A stretch of DNA of 64,000 nt from Pseudorhodoferax sp. Leaf265 (GCF_001422365.1 NZ_LMMT01000001.1:474820-538819); one strand, 5' to 3'. Positions 51,038-61,160 are shown, numbered from the stretch's first letter. The notes: generated from the sequence alone by a model not told the origin. Numbers and translations: made by a program.

Positions 51038-51955
51038 TCAGAAATCCCAGATCACCGGCACATAGCGGAACGCATCACCCTCCCGCGCCACCCGGCCGAC
51101 CGAGGGGAACGGCAGGTGCGCGGCCACCAGCAGACCGCCGTTGTCCGCCAGCTGTTCGAACAGGCCGCGCCGCACGCTGGCCGACGCCACCGGATCGTGC
51201 TCGAAGCCGTTGTGCCAGCCGGGATTCTCGAAGCCGACCGGGAACATCGCGTCGCCCGCGAAGGTCAGCCATTCGCCTTTGGATGACAGGTCCACCACGC
51301 TGTGCCCTTCGGTGTGGCCGCCGGTGAGGCGCACGACCACGCCCGGCGCCACCTCGTGCCGCTCCTCGAAGATGCACAGGTTGTCGCGGTAGGTGTCCGC
51401 AAAGCTCTTCGCGGTGGAGCGCAGCACGTTGGGCACGGGCTTGGGCATATCGGTGTGGGTGAAGTCGGGCTGCGTCCAGAAGTCGACCTCGGCCCGGGCC
51501 ACGTGGATGCGCACGTCCGGGCGCAGGCGCTCCTTCACGCCGGCGGCCAGCAGCCCGCCCACATGGTCCATGTGCATGTGGGTGACGACCACGTCGGTGA
51601 CCGTCTCCAGCGGGATGCCGGCGTCTTCCAGGCGGCGGGGGAACTGGCCCGCGCGCGGGAAGCCCGGGAACTGCGAGCCGAGCCCGGCGTCGACCAGGAT
51701 GGTCTGCTGGCCGCTGCGCGCCACCATGACGTTGAGCGGCCAGTCGAACATGTCCGGCGGCAGGAAGTTGCGCTGCAGCCAGTTCGCCAGTTCGGCCGGG
51801 TCGACGTTGGTGGCCATGGTGGCGGTGGGCAGCGGCAGCACGCCGTCGCTGACCACCAGCACGTCGATGTCGCCGACCTGCAGCGCATAACGCGAGGGGA
51901 CGAGTTCGGAGGGGGTGGCGCCTGCGGGGCGGGTGGGGGCTTCTACGGAAAACAT
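51038..51955 (-). CDS. MBL-fold metallo-hydrolase
   Basis: A 305-residue metallo-beta-lactamase-fold hydrolase. The zinc motif VVTHMHMDHVGG (HxHxDH), the further His in GGHTEGHS and the Asp in FAGDAMFP are all present, so a two-metal site is expected. It resembles the quorum-quenching lactonase/YcbK-like group but the substrate is uncertain. GGAG precedes the ATG at 51955. An 18-bp perfect palindrome lies 44 nt upstream. Confidence 0.85.
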   Translation of the reverse strand: MFSVEAPTRPAGATPSELVPSRYALQVGDIDVLVVSDGVLPLPTATMATNVDPAELANWLQRNFLPPDMFDWPLNVMVARSGQQTILVDAGLGSQFPGFPRAGQFPRRLEDAGIPLETVTDVVVTHMHMDHVGGLLAAGVKERLRPDVRIHVARAEVDFWTQPDFTHTDMPKPVPNVLRSTAKSFADTYRDNLCIFEERHEVAPGVVVRLTGGHTEGHSVVDLSSKGEWLTFAGDAMFPVGFENPGWHNGFEHDPVASASVRRGLFEQLADNGGLLVAAHLPFPSVGRVAREGDAFRYVPVIWDF

Positions 51956-51998
51956 CGTGAATCTCCAGTCAAAGGGTGGCCCGAGGGGGCCGGGCCGG

Positions 51999-52016
51999 GC
52001 CAGTCGTACGACTGGC
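51999..52016. promoter_or_regulatory. 18-bp perfect palindrome upstream of the MBL gene
   Basis: GCCAGTCGTACGACTGGC is a perfect 9+9 palindrome without spacer. Its position, 44-61 nt before the MBL start, and its size suit a dimeric repressor operator (TetR or GntR type). No regulator gene is adjacent. Confidence 0.55.
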
Positions 52017-52295
52017 GACGCACACCACACAACCGCGGGTTGGTGTGGTGGCAACGGTGCACGGCAGGGTGGCCGTGTGGGTCCATCGTAGGAATCGGCA
52101 TGGCGAGGCGGTAGGCCCGCAGCAGGCCGCACGGTGGTGCCTGCCACGCACCAATCGGCGGACGCCCGGCGCCGCCACATCCACGATGCGCCGTGTCCCC
52201 GGTGTGAACCGGCCCGTCGCCGAGGCCAGAGAAAGCACTGAGGCAGGCGTCGATGGGTATCGCGCCAACCGCGGGACAGTTGAGAATGGACCACT

Positions 52296-52332
52296 GGCTA
52301 TGTCGCCCCGCACCAGGCGGGGCGACATAGCC
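52296..52332. repeat. 16-bp perfect hairpin
   Basis: GGCTATGTCGCCCCGC and its exact complement are separated by ACCAG. No T-tract follows. It lies between the divergent MBL and EAL-PAS genes, about 70 nt before the latter. An imperfect hairpin (CACCACAC...GTGTGGTG, ~52023-52050) lies between it and the palindrome. The remainder of 51956-52400 shows no gene. Confidence 0.6.
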
Positions 52333-52400
52333 GCAACGCGTCCCCGGGTCGCCATCCAGCACACCGCGCTGGGTCAAAACGCAGGATCAAGGAGGCAGGC

Positions 52401-53978
52401 ATGGACGAGCAGCTGTTGCTGGAGCACCTGCACAACGCAGTCGCCGCAGGCGAAGTCTGGCCGGCCCTGCAGCCGCAGGTCGACCTGCGCACGCGCCGGA
52501 TCATGGGCTTCGAGGTACTGGCGCGCTGGAACTCGCCCGCGCTGGGGCCGGTGCCCCCGGCGTGCTTCATCCCGGTCGCCGAGCAGGCAGGGCTGCTGGA
52601 CGGGTTGATCCTGCACCTGATCCGCCAGGCCTGCGCGCAGGTCAGCGCCTGGCCGGGTGACTTCCAGCTGGCGTTCAACCTGGCGCCGACACAGTTCCTG
52701 GACCTGGACATCGTCGGCCATGTCAGCGCTGCCGCCCATGCCGGCGGCCTCGCGCTGGAGCGCTTGTGCATCGAGATCACCGAGAGCTCGCTGTTCCACA
52801 GCAACACCACGGCGCAGCGCGCCATCGCGCTGTTCAAGCAGGCCGGCATGCGGCTGGCACTGGACGATTTCGGCACCGGCCATTCCAGCCTGACGCGGCT
52901 GCAGGCCCTGCCCTTCGACGAGATCAAGATCGATGCCAGCTTCGTGCGCGCCCTGGAGACCGACCCCAACAGCCTGAAGATCGTGACCGCCGTGCTGGGC
53001 CTGGGCCAGAGCCTGGGCGTGCACGTGGTGGCCGAAGGCATCGAGAACGAACGGCAGGCCGCCATCCTGGCCCGCATGGGCTGCGAGCTCGGCCAGGGCT
53101 ATCTGTGGGGCGCGCCGCAGGCCGCACCGCAGGCGCAGCAGGTGCTGGCGCGGCAAGGCAGCTTCTCCAGACGGGACCGTCCGCTGGACACCTCGCCGTT
53201 CCAGCGCTTCCACCAGCTCGAATCGCTGTACCAGGCCGCGCCCGTGGGCCTGGGCTTCCTCGACGCGCAGCTGCGCGTGGTCAGCGCCAACGCGCGCATC
53301 GGCGAGATGCTGGGGCTGGACGTGGCGCAGGCGACGGGGCGCGCGGTCGAGCAGTTGCTGGACGGCCGGCGCCTGGCGGATTTCATCCAGGTGCTGCAGC
53401 GCGTGCTGAAGGGCGAACCGCTCGCGCCCATCGAGTACCGCCGCCGCGACGCCGGCACCACCAGCCTCATCGCGCTGCAGCAGGTGCGCAGCGTGTCCGG
53501 GCAGATCCTGGGGGTCTCGGTGTTCGCCATCGACATCTCGGGGCGGGTGGCTGCCGAGCGCACGCTGCAGGACACCATCGAACACTACCGCCAGGTGATC
53601 GCGCTGGCCCCCAACGTGGCCTGGGCTGCCGGCCCCGACGGCAGCATCGACTACATGGGCCAGACCTGGGAATGGTCACCCATGAGCACCAGCGCCGAAC
53701 GCCACGCCCGCTGGCGCGAGCGCATGGACCCGGCAGACCAGTTGCGCGTGCGCGCCGAGTGGCTGGCCCATTTGCCGAGCAAACAGCCGTTCGAGACCGT
53801 GTTCGGCATCCTGTGGCCCGATGGCACGCACAAGTGGGTGCGCAGCCGGGCGCGCCCGCAGTTCGACGCGCAGGGGGAGGTCACGCGCTGGTATGGACTG
53901 ATCACCGACATCACGGTCGAACATGAACTGCGCCAGCGCGTGCAGGCGCTGGAGGCCCAACTCCGGCAGCGGGGTTGA
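52401..53978 (+). CDS. EAL phosphodiesterase with C-terminal PAS domains
   Basis: A 525-residue soluble protein: EAL domain at ~10-255, then two PAS-type domains (~275-390 and ~395-510). Unusually the EAL comes first. Catalytic residues look intact: EVLARW for the EAL motif, LDDFGTGHSS, IKIDASFV and VVAEGIE. It should therefore hydrolyse c-di-GMP, possibly gated by the PAS sensors. A strong AAGGAGG precedes the ATG at 52401. No GGDEF domain is attached. Confidence 0.88.
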   Translation: MDEQLLLEHLHNAVAAGEVWPALQPQVDLRTRRIMGFEVLARWNSPALGPVPPACFIPVAEQAGLLDGLILHLIRQACAQVSAWPGDFQLAFNLAPTQFLDLDIVGHVSAAAHAGGLALERLCIEITESSLFHSNTTAQRAIALFKQAGMRLALDDFGTGHSSLTRLQALPFDEIKIDASFVRALETDPNSLKIVTAVLGLGQSLGVHVVAEGIENERQAAILARMGCELGQGYLWGAPQAAPQAQQVLARQGSFSRRDRPLDTSPFQRFHQLESLYQAAPVGLGFLDAQLRVVSANARIGEMLGLDVAQATGRAVEQLLDGRRLADFIQVLQRVLKGEPLAPIEYRRRDAGTTSLIALQQVRSVSGQILGVSVFAIDISGRVAAERTLQDTIEHYRQVIALAPNVAWAAGPDGSIDYMGQTWEWSPMSTSAERHARWRERMDPADQLRVRAEWLAHLPSKQPFETVFGILWPDGTHKWVRSRARPQFDAQGEVTRWYGLITDITVEHELRQRVQALEAQLRQRG

Positions 53979-54014
53979 GGCGGGCGCCGCTGGCGCGACG
54001 CCAGCAACCGTCGC

Positions 54015-55691
54015 TCACTCGCCGAACACCAGCCGGCCCGCGTCCGATGCGCCGGCCTCGTCCAGCCGTCTCAGCTCGGCGCGCCGGATCTTGCCGGAGA
54101 TGGTCTTGGGCAGCGGCGCGAACTCGATCTTGCGGATGCGCTTGTAGGGCCCCAGCCGCGCGCGGCAGAAGGCCAGGATGTCGCGCGCCAGTTCCTCCGA
54201 GGGCGTGTGCCCTGCCGTGAGGGTGACGACGGCCTTGGGGACGGCCAGGCGCACCGGGTCGAAGCTGGGGATCACCGCGCCCTCGGCCACCGCCGGGTGC
54301 TCGATCAGCACCGACTCCAGCTCGAACGGGCTGATGCGGTAGTCCGAGGCCTTGAACACGTCGTCGGTGCGGCCCACGTAGGTGATGTAGCCATCGGCGT
54401 CGCGGCTGGCGATGTCGCCCGTGTGGTAGTGACCGGCTCGCGTCACCTCGGCGGTGCGCCCGGCATCGTCGGCATAGCCCAGCATCAGCCCCAGCGGGCC
54501 GGCAGCGAGGTCCAGGCCGATCTCGCCTTCGCTGGCAGGCTGGTCGTCCGCATCGAGCAACTGCACGCGGTAGCCCGGCAGCGGCCGGCCCATGCTGCCG
54601 GGCTTGAGCGGCTGGCCCGGCGTGTTGCCGATCTGCGCGGTGGTCTCGGTCTGGCCGAAGCCGTCGCGCAGCTGCAGGCCCCAGGCCTCGCGGAAACGCG
54701 CGATCACCTCGGGGTTCATGGGTTCGCCGGCACCGATCAGCTCGCGCAGCTGCACGCGCCAGGCGGCCAGGTCCTCCTGCATCAGCAGCCGGTAGACCGT
54801 GGGCGGGGCGCACAGCGAGGTCACGCCGCGCGACTGCAGCACGTCCAGCAGGCCGCGGGCCTGGAAGCGTTCGTAGTTGTAGACCATCACGCAGGCATGC
54901 GCATTCCACGGCGCGAAGAAGCAGCTCCAGGCGTGCTTGGCCCAGCCGGGCGAGGAGATGTTCAGGTGCACGTCGCCGGGCTGCAGGCCCAGCCAGTACA
55001 TGGTGGAGAGGTGGCCCACCGGATAGCTCTGGTGGCTGTGCAACACCAGCTTGGGCTTGGAGGTGGTGCCGGAGGTGAAGTACAGCAGCAGCGGGTCGTC
55101 GACGTGGGTGGGCGCCTCGGGCGCGAATGGCGCGGGCGCGTCGTAGCCGTGCTCCAGCCGCAGCCAGCCCGGGGCATCGCCGCCCGCCACGATGCGCGTG
55201 TAGCCGCCGGGCACGTCGGCGAACTTCGGGACATGGTCCGCGTTGGCGATCACGTGCTTGACCTGCCCGCGCGCGAAGCGGTCGAGCAGGTCGTCGCGCG
55301 ACAGCAGCGTGGTGGCGGGAATCACCACCGCGCCGAGCTTGATGGCCGCGAGCATGGCTTCCCACAGGCAGCGCTCGTTGCCCAGCATCAGCAGGATGCG
55401 GTCGCCGCGCTGCACGCCGTGGCCGCGCAGCCAGTTGGCCACGCTGGAGGAGCGCCGGCTCATCTGGGCGAAGCTGCACTGCTCCTCGCGGCCGTCCTCC
55501 TCCACGATCCACAGGGCCGGCGCGTCGTTGCCCTCGGCCATGGTGTCGAAGTGGTCCAGCGCCCAGTTGAAGTGCGTGAGGCGGGGCCATGCGAAGTCGC
55601 GCACGGCGCGTTCGTAGTCGGTGCGATGGGCGAGCAGGAAGTCGCGGGCTTCGAGGAAGGCGGCGTGGGCGCCGCCGGCAGTGTCTTGCAT
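54015..55691 (-). CDS. Acyl-CoA synthetase of the nitrile operon
   Basis: A 558-residue AMP-forming ligase. The ATP/AMP motif YFTSGTTSKPKLV, DGFGQTETT, TGDIASRDADGYITYVGR, and the C-terminal catalytic Lys in KTISGKIRRAEL are all present. It activates a carboxylic acid to its CoA ester. Location at the end of the amidase-NHase-activator operon suggests the acid released from the amide is its substrate, as with AcsA in the Pseudomonas chlororaphis B23 cluster. AAGGAG precedes the ATG at 55691. Confidence 0.88.
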   Translation of the reverse strand: MQDTAGGAHAAFLEARDFLLAHRTDYERAVRDFAWPRLTHFNWALDHFDTMAEGNDAPALWIVEEDGREEQCSFAQMSRRSSSVANWLRGHGVQRGDRILLMLGNERCLWEAMLAAIKLGAVVIPATTLLSRDDLLDRFARGQVKHVIANADHVPKFADVPGGYTRIVAGGDAPGWLRLEHGYDAPAPFAPEAPTHVDDPLLLYFTSGTTSKPKLVLHSHQSYPVGHLSTMYWLGLQPGDVHLNISSPGWAKHAWSCFFAPWNAHACVMVYNYERFQARGLLDVLQSRGVTSLCAPPTVYRLLMQEDLAAWRVQLRELIGAGEPMNPEVIARFREAWGLQLRDGFGQTETTAQIGNTPGQPLKPGSMGRPLPGYRVQLLDADDQPASEGEIGLDLAAGPLGLMLGYADDAGRTAEVTRAGHYHTGDIASRDADGYITYVGRTDDVFKASDYRISPFELESVLIEHPAVAEGAVIPSFDPVRLAVPKAVVTLTAGHTPSEELARDILAFCRARLGPYKRIRKIEFAPLPKTISGKIRRAELRRLDEAGASDAGRLVFGE

Positions 55692-55732
55692 GCAGGTCTC
55701 CTTGTGGGGGTTGGGTCGTGGCGGGGCCGGGC

Positions 55733-56998
55733 TCAGTGCATGGCGGCCCCGGCGTCGAAGTCGGCGGCGCCGTCCAGCTGCGTCCACCGCGCGGGGCCCT
55801 GCGCGATCTCCTCGGGCGTCAGCAGGCAGGCGTCGAGTTCGCGCTGCAGACCTGCGCGGTCCAGGTCCTGGCCGATGAAGACGATCTCCTGGCGGCAGTC
55901 GCCTGCCGGCTCCTCCCAACGGGAGAGGATGGCGTCGCGCCGCGGCGTGTCCTGCGGCCAGTCACGCGGGAGCACGAAGCGCCACCAGCGCCCGACCCAG
56001 TCCCAGCGGAAGGGCCCGCCGGCCTGCACGAGCATGCCCGTCTCGCGCCAGCGGCTGGCGACCCAGAAGTAGCCCTTGCTGCGCAGCAGACGGCCCTGGC
56101 CCCAGGGCTGCCGCAGCCAGGCGAGCAGCCGGCCGGGGTGCAACGGTGCGCGCGCACGGTAGACCCAGCTGCCGATGCCGAACTCCTCGGACTCCGCAGC
56201 GCGCGCATCCTGCGGGCCCAGGTGGCGCATCCAGCCGGGTGCCTGCATCAGCCGCGGCAGGTCGAACTTGCCAGTGGCTAGCACCCTGGACAGGTCCACC
56301 CGGCCGTGGGCCATGGGTTCGATGTCGGCCTGCGGATTGAGGGCGCGCAGCAGGCCGCGCACCTGGGCGAAGCCCTCGTCGCCGATCCGGTCGGCGCGGC
56401 TCACCAGGATGACGTTGGCGAATTCCACCTGCTCGGTCAGCAGCGCCGAGAGGTCGCGCACGGGCGTGGAGCCGGCTGTGGCATCTGGTGCGCCGCCACC
56501 CACGCGCTCGCCGCTGGCCAGCAGCTCGGTGAAGCGGCTGCCGTCCACCACGGTGACCAGCGTGTCCAGCCGCGCCAGTTCGCTCAGGCTGAAGCCATCG
56601 GCATCGAGGAAGGCGAAGGTCTCGGCCACGGGCAGCGGCTCGGAGATGCCGGTGGACTCGATGAGCAGGTGGTCGAAGCGCTGCTGGCGCGCCAGCTGGC
56701 TGACCTGCGCCAGCAGGTCGGCCCGCAGCGTGCAGCAGATGCAGCCGTTGTGCATCTCCACCAGCTCGTCCTGGCCGCGGTGCAGCGCCACGCCGCGCTG
56801 CAAGTCCTCGGCGTCGATGTTGACCTCGCTCATGTCGTTGACGATGACCGCCACGCGCAGGCCCTGCCGGTTGCGCAGGATGTGCTGCAGCAGCGTGGTC
56901 TTGCCGGCGCCGAGGAAGCCGGACAGCACGGTCACCGGCAGGCGCCGGAACCCCGCGCCTGGCGCAGCCGCGCTGGCCGCAGCCGCAGCCTCGCTCAT
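55733..56998 (-). CDS. P47K/CobW-family nitrile hydratase activator
   Basis: A 421-residue G3E-family GTPase. Walker [13 protein letters not shown], the metal-binding GCICCTLR (CxCC), and VSRADRIGD are clear; the C-terminal CobW domain follows. Fe-type nitrile hydratases need such a protein for iron insertion or cysteine oxidation. Its ATG overlaps the beta-subunit stop by 4 nt, so its assignment to the NHase is firm. Confidence 0.9.
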   Translation of the reverse strand: MSEAAAAASAAAPGAGFRRLPVTVLSGFLGAGKTTLLQHILRNRQGLRVAVIVNDMSEVNIDAEDLQRGVALHRGQDELVEMHNGCICCTLRADLLAQVSQLARQQRFDHLLIESTGISEPLPVAETFAFLDADGFSLSELARLDTLVTVVDGSRFTELLASGERVGGGAPDATAGSTPVRDLSALLTEQVEFANVILVSRADRIGDEGFAQVRGLLRALNPQADIEPMAHGRVDLSRVLATGKFDLPRLMQAPGWMRHLGPQDARAAESEEFGIGSWVYRARAPLHPGRLLAWLRQPWGQGRLLRSKGYFWVASRWRETGMLVQAGGPFRWDWVGRWWRFVLPRDWPQDTPRRDAILSRWEEPAGDCRQEIVFIGQDLDRAGLQRELDACLLTPEEIAQGPARWTQLDGAADFDAGAAMH

Positions 56999-57690
56999 GC
57001 CGCGACGGGCTGCCGGCTGGGCCGGGCCGGCGCGCCTGCGGCCTGCCCGGCGGGCGCCTTGTCCAGGTAGCTCTCGAACAGGTCCACGACCACGAAGCCG
57101 TCGTCGGCGGCGTCGCCCCACAGGTCTTTCACGTCGAACTGCACGTGGTACGTGGGCTGGTGGACGGCGCTGGTGTCGCCATGGCCGATCGCGTCGGGGA
57201 AGGGCCACTTCTCGGTGGTGCGGTGCAGGACGACGCCCTGCCGGCCGCGCACATAGCCCGGCGCGCGGATGTGCCCGGCGACGTGCTCGTCGCGGACCAC
57301 CACGCGGTCGCCCACCTCGAACGGCGCGCGGCCGGTGATGGCCGGACGGCCGCCGGAGCGGGCCGGGCTGGCCAGCTGGAAGTGCGCACCCAGCGCGGCG
57401 TCGAGTTCTTCCTGCGTGATGACGCCGCACTCCACCAGCAGCGTGGCCGAGGCGATGACGTAGCGCTCGTAGTAGCGCGTGCCCGCATGCTGGCGGAACT
57501 CGATGCGCTCGACCGCGTGCCGCACCTCGTCGATGCTGAACTTGCCCAGGTGGGCCGCCCCCAGAAACATCAGGCCGTAGGCCAGGTGTTCCCAGTCTTC
57601 GTGGAAGACGGGCTTGTAGCTGTCGGTGTCGATGGCGTGCGCCACCTTGCCGAAGCCTTGGACACCGCCGAGGTCGTGAAAGCCGTCCAT
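56995..57690 (-). CDS. nthB: Nitrile hydratase beta subunit
   Basis: A 231-residue beta subunit. [16 protein letters not shown] is the classic N-terminus, with [13 protein letters not shown] shortly after. [14 protein letters not shown] and the SH3-like C-terminal barrel ([11 protein letters not shown] ... [11 protein letters not shown]) complete it. Its tail is longer and Ala/Pro-rich. It forms the enzyme with the alpha subunit encoded 52 nt upstream. Start at ATG 57690 behind GGAG. Confidence 0.95.
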   Translation of the reverse strand: MDGFHDLGGVQGFGKVAHAIDTDSYKPVFHEDWEHLAYGLMFLGAAHLGKFSIDEVRHAVERIEFRQHAGTRYYERYVIASATLLVECGVITQEELDAALGAHFQLASPARSGGRPAITGRAPFEVGDRVVVRDEHVAGHIRAPGYVRGRQGVVLHRTTEKWPFPDAIGHGDTSAVHQPTYHVQFDVKDLWGDAADDGFVVVDLFESYLDKAPAGQAAGAPARPSRQPVAA

Positions 57691-57742
57691 GGCTGGATCT
57701 CCGTAAATGGTTGGATGAAAGGAAGGACCGGGGCCGGGCGGC

Positions 57743-58342
57743 TCAGGCCACGCGCGGCAGGGCCACGCCGATGAGCACGTCCTTGGTGACGAGCGCGCGC
57801 AGCTGCTCCTCGGCCATGCCTTCGGTGCCGGCCGGGCGCAGCGGCAGTACCAGGTAGCGGGTCTCGGCGCTGGTGTCCCACACCCGCACAGCCACGTCGT
57901 CGGGCAGCGCGGTGCCCAGTTCGCGCAGCACCGTGCGGCCCTCGCGCACCAGGCGGGCGCGGAACTCGAAGCTCTTGTACCACTCGGGCGGCAGGCCCAG
58001 CACCGGCCAGTTGGTGCACGAGCACAGGCTGCACACGATGACGTTCTTGAGGGTGGGCGTGTCCTCCAGCGCGACGATGTACTCGCCCTGCGGGCCGGTG
58101 TAGCCGAACTGCGCGCAGGCGGCGGTGCCGTCGCGCAGCAGCAGCGCGCGGTACGCCGGGTCCACCCAGGCCTTGGCCACCACGCGGGCGCCATTGGCCG
58201 GGTCGAACTGGTGGGCCATCATGTCGGTCAGACCCTCCAGGTAGCCGTCGGGAATCAGGTCCTTGTCCTTGAGGACCTGGAACAGCGCCCAGGCTCTCTG
58301 GCCCGGCGTGGGGGTGGCCGTTGCGGCGGCGTGCGTGCTCAT
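57743..58342 (-). CDS. nthA: Nitrile hydratase alpha subunit, Fe-type
   Basis: A 199-residue alpha subunit. The metal-binding loop reads VCSLCSCTNWPVLGLPPEWYK. The CSLCSC version with Thr after it is the iron-type signature; cobalt types have CTLCSC-Y. The two inner cysteines would be oxidised to sulfinate and sulfenate. The enzyme hydrates nitriles to amides in the cytoplasm. It lies 49 nt after the amidase gene. Start at ATG 58342. Confidence 0.95.
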   Translation of the reverse strand: MSTHAAATATPTPGQRAWALFQVLKDKDLIPDGYLEGLTDMMAHQFDPANGARVVAKAWVDPAYRALLLRDGTAACAQFGYTGPQGEYIVALEDTPTLKNVIVCSLCSCTNWPVLGLPPEWYKSFEFRARLVREGRTVLRELGTALPDDVAVRVWDTSAETRYLVLPLRPAGTEGMAEEQLRALVTKDVLIGVALPRVA

Positions 58343-58391
58343 CGTGTGCTCCTTGTCGCGTGGTGGAAGAAAAACGTGCGGCGTGCCGGGT

Positions 58392-59906
58392 TCACAGTGC
58401 CCTCCAGTCGCCACCGGCCTCGAACGCGGCCGCGGCCTGGTAGACGGTGGCCTCGGCCCAGGGCCGGCCGACCAGCATCAGCCCCACCGGCAGTCCGTCG
58501 ACCATGCCGCAGGGAATGGACATGGCCGGGTGGCCGGTGATGTTGAACGGCGCGGTGTTGCCCAGCATCTCGAAGGCGCGGGCCACGTACTCGGCCACGG
58601 GCGCGTCGGCTGGTGGCAGCGGCGTGGCCGTGATGGGCACCGTGGGCATGGCCAGCAGGTCCCAGTCGCCCAGCGCTCGGTCGTAGGCCGAGCTCAGCAG
58701 CCGCGCGAGGTTGCGCGCCTTGGCGTAATAGCGGCCGTGGTAGCGCTCGATGCCGTACTGGCCCACCAGCATGCAGATCTGCAGCGTGGGCGAGAGCCGG
58801 TCGGCCTGCTCGCGCCACTGGGCATGGCGGTCGACCAGGCCCACGTCGTACAGGCCCTTCCAGTTGAAGCCCATGCCGTTGCCATGCATCATCTGCGCGG
58901 TCAGCCCCTCGCAGCCCAGGGGCTGCCACAGCGCGGGGCCGATCGCGTGCTCGGGCACGGAGACGTCGGCAACGGTGGCGCCCAGCCGGCGCAGCCGCTC
59001 CAGCGCGGCGCGCACCTTCGCGGCCACGGCCGGGTCGAGGTTGGCCAGCGCGAAGCCTTCGGCCAGCACGCCGATCCGCAGGCCGCCGGCACCTTCCGAG
59101 AGCCCCGCCGCGTAGTCGTGCACGCGCACGCCGCCCTGCCGTGGATCCAGCCCGTCGGCACCGGCCAGCACCTGCAGCAGCAGCGCGTTGTCGCGCACGT
59201 TGGCGGTGATGGGGCCGACGTGGTCCAGCGTCGACTCGATGGGCATCACGCCCGTGTAAGGTACCAGCCCGTGCGTGGGCTTCATGCCGTAGGTGCCGCA
59301 GAAGGCCGAGGGAATGCGGATCGAGCCCCCCTGGTCGCCGCCGATGGCCATGTCAACCGCGCCGGCGGCGACCAGCGCCGCGCTGCCCGAGGACGACCCG
59401 CCGGCGCTGTAGCCGTGGCGCCGCGGGTTGTGCACCGGCGCGGGGTCGGAGGTGTGGCTGCCGCCGGACAGGCAGAAGTGCTCGCAGGTGGCCTTGCCCG
59501 CGATGGTGGCGCCCTCCTCCAGCATGCGCGTGACGAGGGTGGCGTCGAAGGCGGGCACGAAGCCCTCCAGCGTGGCCGAGCCGTTCATCATCGGCACGCC
59601 GGCCAGCGCGATGTTGTCCTTGAGCGCCACCGTGCGGCCCGCGAGCCGCCCCTGTGCCGCGCCCTTCACCTCGGTCCTGACGTACCAGGCGTTGTCGGGG
59701 TTCTCCGCCGCCGACGGGCGGCGGCCCGGTCCGCGTGGATGGTCGACCGGCGGCACGTGGTCCGGCATGCCGTCGATCAGGTCGTAGGCGTCCAGGCTGG
59801 GTTGCATGAGCGCCAGGTAGGTGTCGACGCGCTCGGGCGTCAGGTGGATGTGCAGCCGCCGGGCGATGTCGGCGAGCTGTTCGGCGTTGGGACGGGCGAT
59901 GGCCAT
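58392..59906 (-). CDS. Amidase of the nitrile hydratase operon
   Basis: A 504-residue amidase-signature enzyme. The triad shows as Lys in [11 protein letters not shown], Ser in [14 protein letters not shown], and Ser in [16 protein letters not shown]. It matches the NHase-linked amidases of Rhodococcus and Pseudomonas, which act on aliphatic and aryl amides. It is the promoter-proximal gene: amidase, alpha, beta, activator, CoA ligase. Start at the ATG 59904-59906. Confidence 0.92.
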   Translation of the reverse strand: MAIARPNAEQLADIARRLHIHLTPERVDTYLALMQPSLDAYDLIDGMPDHVPPVDHPRGPGRRPSAAENPDNAWYVRTEVKGAAQGRLAGRTVALKDNIALAGVPMMNGSATLEGFVPAFDATLVTRMLEEGATIAGKATCEHFCLSGGSHTSDPAPVHNPRRHGYSAGGSSSGSAALVAAGAVDMAIGGDQGGSIRIPSAFCGTYGMKPTHGLVPYTGVMPIESTLDHVGPITANVRDNALLLQVLAGADGLDPRQGGVRVHDYAAGLSEGAGGLRIGVLAEGFALANLDPAVAAKVRAALERLRRLGATVADVSVPEHAIGPALWQPLGCEGLTAQMMHGNGMGFNWKGLYDVGLVDRHAQWREQADRLSPTLQICMLVGQYGIERYHGRYYAKARNLARLLSSAYDRALGDWDLLAMPTVPITATPLPPADAPVAEYVARAFEMLGNTAPFNITGHPAMSIPCGMVDGLPVGLMLVGRPWAEATVYQAAAAFEAGGDWRAL

Positions 59907-59992
59907 GCGGGAAGTTCCTTGCACAAGCGGTGGTGGACCGGCGACGCCTGCGGGCCACGGGGGCCGACGCACGGCGTGCAGGGCATGGCGCC

Positions 59993-60047
59993 ATCGTAGG
60001 AAGGGCGTGCGGTTCCGACTTGGCTGTGCCCGCCATCTTCTTGGCTG
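59993..60047 (-). promoter_or_regulatory. Nitrile-operon promoter with AraC-type direct repeats
   Basis: Two identical CTTGGCTG repeats (60019-60026 and 60040-60047) are 21 bp apart, two helical turns. On the minus strand TACGAT (59993-59998) is a probable -10; the nearer repeat then covers about -33 to -40 and the other -54 to -61. This is the class II layout of AraC/XylS activators. Two AraC genes lie divergently. The rest of the 324-bp spacer shows nothing else. Confidence 0.6.
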
Positions 60048-60230
60048 GCATGGACATGCGTTGCCGCAGGCGCGCGGCAGCGCAACGCCGGCCCCGCGGA
60101 CTCCGGGTGAATCCGGATCGCCTCCCGCAGGTGGCCGCCGCATGCTTGCGGGTGGTGCCGCGCCGCCTCGCTGGTACGTGTCTTGCACGCATGGCGGCCC
60201 CCGCAGCCGCCACCATCCAGACCAACCGCG

Positions 60231-61160
60231 ATGACCATCGAATACACCACCACCGAGATCGCACCGGGCCAGCGCTTCGAGTACTGGAAGGAGGTCGTCT
60301 GCCGCCACTGCATCGCCGCGCACAGCGACCCGCTGGACACCAGCGACTTCGACGGCAGCCTGTGGGTCCGGCCCCTGGGGGCCATGGACCTGTGCACGGT
60401 GCGCGCGCCCGTCCACCACTGGGAGCGCACGTCCGGGCAGGTGCGCGGCGAGCCCGACGACGATCTCTGGCTCGGCTTCATGGACCGCAGTGCCGGCACC
60501 CTGGAGCAAGGCGGCCGGCAGGCATCTCTGGGTGCGCGCGACATCGTGCTCTACGACGCCGACCAGCCCTTCCGCTTCGACTTCGGCGGCCAGGCCGCGC
60601 ACCTGATGCGCATCCCCCGGCGCCTGCTCGCGCAGCGGGTGCGCGGCGTGGAGCGGCTGACCGCCGTGGTGCTGGACGAACGGCGGCCCGGGCTGGTGCC
60701 GCTGCGCGAGATGCTGCTGCAGGCCGTCGTGCACCCCAGCGTGCAGGCCGACGCGGCCATGGCCGCGCGGTTCGGCGAGACGCTGCTGGAACTGCTGGTT
60801 CTGAGCCTGGAACTGCAGGACGCGCCCGGGCGCGCGGCAGAGCGCGACCTGTACGCGGCCGCCATGCGCCACATCCGCGCGCACCTGGCCGATCCCGACC
60901 TGTCGCCGGAGGGCGTGGCGCAGGCCATCCATGTGTCGCCACGCACGCTGGTCCGCGCCTTCGCCCGCCACCAGAAGACGCCGATGGCCACGATCTGGCA
61001 CGAGCGCCTGCTGTCGAGCCGCCTGGCCATCGAGCAGGGACGCGCGCGCAGCGTCTCGCAGGCCGCGCTGGACAGCGGCTTCACCGACTTCTCCCACTTC
61101 AGCCACGCCTTTCGCAAGGCCTTCGGCACCGCGCCCAGCACGCTGCTGCCGCGGCGCTGA
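60231..61160 (+). CDS. AraC-family regulator 1 (nitrile operon)
   Basis: A 309-residue regulator. The N-terminal AraC-binding-like sensor ([19 protein letters not shown], residues ~1-190) is of the NhaR/FeaR-like type common beside nitrile and aromatic amine genes. The C-terminal double HTH ([21 protein letters not shown] ... [26 protein letters not shown]) is complete. It is divergent from the NHase operon, so it is the likely activator at the CTTGGCTG repeats. Start ATG 60231. Confidence 0.9.
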   Translation: MTIEYTTTEIAPGQRFEYWKEVVCRHCIAAHSDPLDTSDFDGSLWVRPLGAMDLCTVRAPVHHWERTSGQVRGEPDDDLWLGFMDRSAGTLEQGGRQASLGARDIVLYDADQPFRFDFGGQAAHLMRIPRRLLAQRVRGVERLTAVVLDERRPGLVPLREMLLQAVVHPSVQADAAMAARFGETLLELLVLSLELQDAPGRAAERDLYAAAMRHIRAHLADPDLSPEGVAQAIHVSPRTLVRAFARHQKTPMATIWHERLLSSRLAIEQGRARSVSQAALDSGFTDFSHFSHAFRKAFGTAPSTLLPRR

